Shown: in pieces, positions 7,912 to 10,127 of the stretch | Layout of the letters: each line of letters opens with the position of its first letter | Numbering within the stretch: the stretch's first letter is position 1 | Origin: an uncultured Phycisphaerae bacterium | Lineage (GTDB): Bacteria > Planctomycetota > Phycisphaerae > Phycisphaerales > SM1A02 | Assembly: GCA_913046275.1 (NCBI GenBank) | Contig: CAJWSE010000035.1 | Location: forward strand, 1-10,127 | Direction: 5' to 3' | DNA: 10,127 nt | Notes under the pieces: model-generated | Told to the model about the DNA's origin: nothing | What the model saw: only the letters and a program-made list of their open reading frames with translations | Database searches by the model: none | Program-made: the position numbers and the translations under genes

Positions 7912-8592
7912 TTACTCGGCCTTTTCAATCATCCAGTATTCAATGTCAATTTGAGTTTGGCGGCCGAATACTGTAGCAAGGACCCGAACAACTCCCTTCT
8001 CTGGGAAAATGTCATCTACTGTTCCTTCATAGCCCATAAATGGACCATCTTTCACACTAACATGATCGCCCTTAGCAAACTCCAGCTTAACTTCGGCGAC
8101 TTCTTCTGGCGCTTGTGAGTCGTATAACATTTTGTCGACTTCTTCAGTTGACATTGGAGTAGGCTTGCCCGCTGTGCCCACAAAGTCGCCAACACCTGTT
8201 GTTTCTTTAATGAGGAAGAAAACGTCTTGCGAAATACGTGCATCGATTAGTCGCATTTCCACAAAGATATATCCAGGGTATAACTTTGTTTCAGTAATTT
8301 TTGTTTTCCCTGTTTTAGTTAATGTTTTAGTCTTTTCAGTTGGAACCATGATTCTGCCAACAAGGTGCTCCACACCTTCAATTTGCACTTTCTTTTCAAG
8401 CGCGTTACGAACAAAATCTTCCTTGTTTGACGCCACCCGAAGCACAAACCAATTCATGCCTTCTTGTGTGCGCGGTTCTTCACCTACAGGCATAGTTTCT
8501 TCAGGCTGCGGCTCTGATTCTGTAGCTATGACTTCTTCTACATGTGAAGCTGTTTCTTCTGTCGAATCTATGTTATGTTCTGTTTCAGTCAT
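7912..8592 (-). CDS. nusG: Transcription elongation/antitermination factor NusG with acidic N-terminal extension
   Basis: NusG binds RNA polymerase through its NGN domain and links it to Rho or the ribosome through its KOW domain. From the ATG at 8592 it has 226 residues. Residues 1-45 form a low-complexity extension with 13 Glu; the NGN domain starts at NWFVLRVASNKEDFVRNALE (47-66) and includes LYPGYIFVEM; the KOW domain is the last ~55 residues, with GDHVSVKDGPFMGYEGTV. The start chosen is 14 bp past the secE stop and has AAGGG at 8604-8608, 11 nt away. A longer form from 8634 would overlap secE by 28 bp and add a non-conserved basic piece. The Met at residue 46 would match the classical NusG start but has no well-placed ribosome site, so the extension is probably real. 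The terminator follows directly and no rplK is present. Confidence 0.93.
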   Translation of the reverse strand: MTETEHNIDSTEETASHVEEVIATESEPQPEETMPVGEEPRTQEGMNWFVLRVASNKEDFVRNALEKKVQIEGVEHLVGRIMVPTEKTKTLTKTGKTKITETKLYPGYIFVEMRLIDARISQDVFFLIKETTGVGDFVGTAGKPTPMSTEEVDKMLYDSQAPEEVAEVKLEFAKGDHVSVKDGPFMGYEGTVDDIFPEKGVVRVLATVFGRQTQIDIEYWMIEKAE

Positions 8593-8603
8593 CGTGCTTA
8601 TTA

Positions 8604-8608
8604 CCCTT
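8604..8608 (-). promoter_or_regulatory. Ribosome binding site of nusG
   Basis: AAGGG overlaps the secE stop codon and lies 11 nt before the ATG at 8592. It supports that start over 8634 and implies coupling of nusG translation to secE. Confidence 0.55.
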
Positions 8609-9017
8609 ACACTGATTGTAATACGTCTGCCCATTGGAAGAACGCTGAAAATGCCAAGTCAGCAATCTGACAGAAAATCGCTATGAAAAGTGTTAGTAAA
8701 ATAACCAAAATAGTCGAGCCAACAATTTCTCGCCGTGTTGACCAGTTAACTTTTCGCATTTCACCCTCAGTGGCAATCATGAACTCAACTAATTTTGCTC
8801 TGCGCCCAATTAGATGAAAACCAATCAGGCCGCATACAGCAACAACCGATACCGCAACACCACCTTGGACATACACTGGTTCAACTTCACCGATTCGAAC
8901 ACCGCCTAATTGATCCCAAATCCAAACGGCACCCATCATGACAAGCAGGCCAAAACCGATAGCTGACATCAGTCTTACCCAGTAACCCTGCCCTTGTTTG
9001 TATATGCCTACACTCAT
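8607..9017 (-). CDS. secE: Preprotein translocase subunit SecE, three-helix form
   Basis: SecE clamps SecY in the inner-membrane SecYEG channel. From the ATG at 9017 the protein has 136 residues with hydrophobic segments at about 15-35, 49-70 and 98-118. The conserved part is the amphipathic segment EGEMRKVNWSTRREIVGST (84-102), the family's E..KV.WP...E motif with Ser in place of Pro, followed by the essential third helix. Many bacteria have a single-helix SecE, so this is the longer type, like that of E. coli. An AAAGAGG Shine-Dalgarno five bases before the ATG fixes the start. A longer reading to 9071 would run into the tRNA-Trp gene and is not credible. nusG follows after 14 bp. Confidence 0.94.
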   Translation of the reverse strand: MSVGIYKQGQGYWVRLMSAIGFGLLVMMGAVWIWDQLGGVRIGEVEPVYVQGGVAVSVVAVCGLIGFHLIGRRAKLVEFMIATEGEMRKVNWSTRREIVGSTILVILLTLFIAIFCQIADLAFSAFFQWADVLQSV

Positions 9018-9022
9018 TTGTG

Positions 9023-9029
9023 CCTCTTT
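9023..9029 (-). promoter_or_regulatory. Ribosome binding site of secE
   Basis: AAAGAGG with a 5-nt spacer to the ATG at 9017 is the best Shine-Dalgarno in the window and decides the secE start against the longer reading that enters the tRNA. Confidence 0.75.
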
Positions 9030-9048
9030 ACTGTATTTCTTTCCAAAA

Positions 9049-9121
<73 letters not shown>

Positions 9122-9125
9122 CCAT

Positions 9126-9144
9126 GCACTCGAAAAACGAGTGC
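9126..9144 (-). other. Hairpin between rpmG and tRNA-Trp
   Basis: GCACTCG and CGAGTGC form a perfect 7-bp stem around a T5 loop on the leftward strand. It begins 6 nt after the rpmG stop and ends 4 nt before the tRNA 5' end. There is no following T-run, so it is not a standard terminator; a protective 3' end for rpmG mRNA or a processing signal before the tRNA is possible. Confidence 0.6.
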
Positions 9145-9150
9145 GAAAAT

Positions 9151-9327
9151 TTATTTCCGCTTAATCTTGTGAAGGGTGTGTTTACGAAGTCGAGGACAGT
9201 ACTTTTTATAGCCTTCCTTAACTTTTTCATCAATACCACCCTTAACGCGGATGCTTGTCCGGTAATTCAAATCACCTGATTCGGTACACTGAAGCCAAAC
9301 ATATTCTCGATCTGTTGATCTTGCCAT
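9151..9327 (-). CDS. rpmG: Large ribosomal subunit protein bL33
   Basis: This 58-residue protein is bL33 of the 50S subunit. It begins MARSTDREYVWLQCTES and ends KKYCPRLRKHTLHKIKRK, the latter being the family signature (KKYCP..RKHTLH). Zinc-binding L33 has two CxxC pairs; here only the first Cys of each pair remains (Cys14 in CTES and Cys44 in YCPRL), so full four-Cys zinc binding is not expected. The middle (SIRVKGGIDEKVKEGY) is a few residues longer than in short forms. The ATG has GAGAGG at 9339-9344, 11 nt upstream. It lies in the standard place between tuf and tRNA-Trp. Confidence 0.93.
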   Translation of the reverse strand: MARSTDREYVWLQCTESGDLNYRTSIRVKGGIDEKVKEGYKKYCPRLRKHTLHKIKRK

Positions 9328-9338
9328 AGCAGATAAAA

Positions 9339-9344
9339 CCTCTC
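9339..9344 (-). promoter_or_regulatory. Ribosome binding site of rpmG
   Basis: GAGAGG lies 11 nt before the rpmG ATG. A nearer upstream ATG at 9350 is out of frame with rpmG and precedes this site, so 9327 is the start. Confidence 0.6.
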
Positions 9345-9357
9345 AAACATGATTGCC

Positions 9358-9385
9358 CTAGGGGAGGATTGACACCCTCCCCTAG
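9358..9385 (-). other. Strong hairpin in the tuf-rpmG gap
   Basis: A perfect 10-bp inverted repeat (CTAGGGGAGG/CCTCCCCTAG) with an 8-nt loop begins 15 bp after the tuf stop. On the leftward strand it is followed by GGGCAATC, not a T-run, so it is not a typical intrinsic terminator. It may protect the 3' end of tuf mRNA after processing or reduce read-through into rpmG and tRNA-Trp. Confidence 0.65.
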
Positions 9386-9400
9386 CAGCAAATCCATGTT

Positions 9401-10127
9401 TTATTCAATAATCTTGGTTACAACGCCTGAACCAACAGTGCGGCCACCCTCACGAATCGCAAAGCGGAGGCCATCTTCCATAGCAATTGGCTTGTCTTCA
9501 AGGTCAATTGCCATTTGTACATTATCACCAGGCATACACATTTCTGCACCACCAAGTAAGTCCAATTTGCCAGTCACATCAGTTGTACGGAAGTAGAACT
9601 GTGGCTTATAGCCACTAAAGAATGGTGTGCTTCGACCACCTTCTTCTTTAGTAAGGATGTAGACTTCGCCTTCGAATTTTGTATGAGGTGTAATTGAGCC
9701 TGGCTTACAAAGGACTTGGCCACGTTCAATGTCTTCCTTATCAACACCACGAAGGAGACAACCAACGTTATCGCCTGCTTGTGCATCTTCAAGAATTTTC
9801 TGAAACATTTCAACACCTGTAACGGTTGTTTTCGCTGTTTCTGTGTTTAAGCCAACTATTTCAACTTCATCACCAACTTTAACAACGCCACGTTCAATAC
9901 GGCCTGTCACAACAGTACCGCGACCTTTAATTGAAAAAACGTCTTCAACAGGCATCAAGAAATCTTTATCTTTTGGTCTGTCAGGTTGTGGAATAAAAGA
10001 GTCAACATTTTTCATTAATTCTAAAATTGAGTTTTTTCCAATTTCATCATCTCTTCCTTCAACTGCTGCTAATGCGGAACCTTTAACAATTGGAGTTTTA
10101 TCACCTGGATATTTATATGATGTTAAA
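9401..10127 (-). CDS. tuf: Elongation factor Tu, N-terminus cut off by the window edge
   Basis: EF-Tu carries aminoacyl-tRNA to the ribosome as a GTP complex. The last 241 residues are present; the frame is open at base 10127, so the P-loop, switch regions and NKxD lie outside. The visible part begins at the end of the G domain with the G5 segment GSAL, then domain 2 from about PFLMP-type [20 protein letters not shown], and domain 3 from about [18 protein letters not shown], with [18 protein letters not shown] and PMGD-like MPGDN, to the end SGVVTKIIE. All match EF-Tu closely. It is the first visible gene of the tuf-rpmG-tRNA-Trp-secE-nusG cluster. The last ~110 bases of the window (start side of the gene) are poorer in GC (about 32 % by hand count) and use TTA for Leu much more than the rest of the gene. 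Confidence 0.96.
   Translation of the reverse strand, partial: LTSYKYPGDKTPIVKGSALAAVEGRDDEIGKNSILELMKNVDSFIPQPDRPKDKDFLMPVEDVFSIKGRGTVVTGRIERGVVKVGDEVEIVGLNTETAKTTVTGVEMFQKILEDAQAGDNVGCLLRGVDKEDIERGQVLCKPGSITPHTKFEGEVYILTKEEGGRSTPFFSGYKPQFYFRTTDVTGKLDLLGGAEMCMPGDNVQMAIDLEDKPIAMEDGLRFAIREGGRTVGSGVVTKIIE

Noticed and set aside
8593..8634. Longer nusG start at 8634
   Set aside because: It overlaps the end of secE and adds a non-conserved basic stretch; the ATG at 8592 has an AAGGG site and fits the gap.
8132..8686. 184-codon rightward open frame opposite nusG/secE
   Set aside because: It has no recognisable protein content and no ribosome site, and it lies wholly opposite two well-supported genes.
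9370..9375. TTGACA as a rightward -35 box
   Set aside because: It sits in the loop of the 9358-9385 hairpin, has no -10 at 16-18 nt, and no rightward gene follows.

Overview
The window looks like a contig end from a low-GC (roughly 40 %), probably marine bacterium with a Gram-negative envelope. I favour Planctomycetota, perhaps a Phycisphaerae-like lineage. The reasons are a signal peptidase I with long inserted segments around its catalytic boxes, a NusG with an acidic N-terminal extension, a three-helix SecE, and a beta-barrel protein ending in Phe that points to an outer membrane. This placement is an inference; no 16S or database comparison was possible. Every protein gene except one exported protein and possibly the barrel falls in a familiar family, and I did not find a defence, mobile or biosynthetic system.

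Layout: a leftward block der -> ricT -> lepB (3697 to 1; lepB runs off the left edge) joins ribosome assembly, a PSP1/RicT-type Fe-S regulator carrying a very basic tail, and protein export. Divergent from der is a rightward pair, gmk (guanylate kinase) and a 529-residue exported protein of unknown function one base downstream. This pair meets, tail to tail with only 4 bp between, a leftward pair: a MoxR-type AAA+ ATPase followed by a predicted outer-membrane beta-barrel.

The right third is the classic leftward translation/export cluster tuf -> rpmG -> tRNA-Trp -> secE -> nusG, closed by a clear intrinsic terminator (7864-7892). The usual continuation into rplK-rplA-rplJ-rplL is missing; moxR lies there instead. 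rpmG (58 codons, 9151-9327) and the first part of the lepB reading frame were found by direct translation. Two strong hairpins without U-tracts lie between tuf and rpmG and between rpmG and the tRNA.

The best points for a second look are: (1) genes that follow a gap or sit at the head of a unit (der, gmk, moxR, perhaps ricT) have a -10-like hexamer only 5-7 nt before their ATG and no Shine-Dalgarno, suggesting leaderless mRNAs, whereas lepB, secE, nusG and rpmG have clear SD sequences; (2) the uncharacterised exported protein coupled to gmk; (3) MoxR paired with a beta-barrel rather than with DUF58/VWA partners; (4) the NusG operon ending early; (5) a drop in GC and a change in Leu codons in the last ~110 bases of tuf, which could be an assembly chimera.
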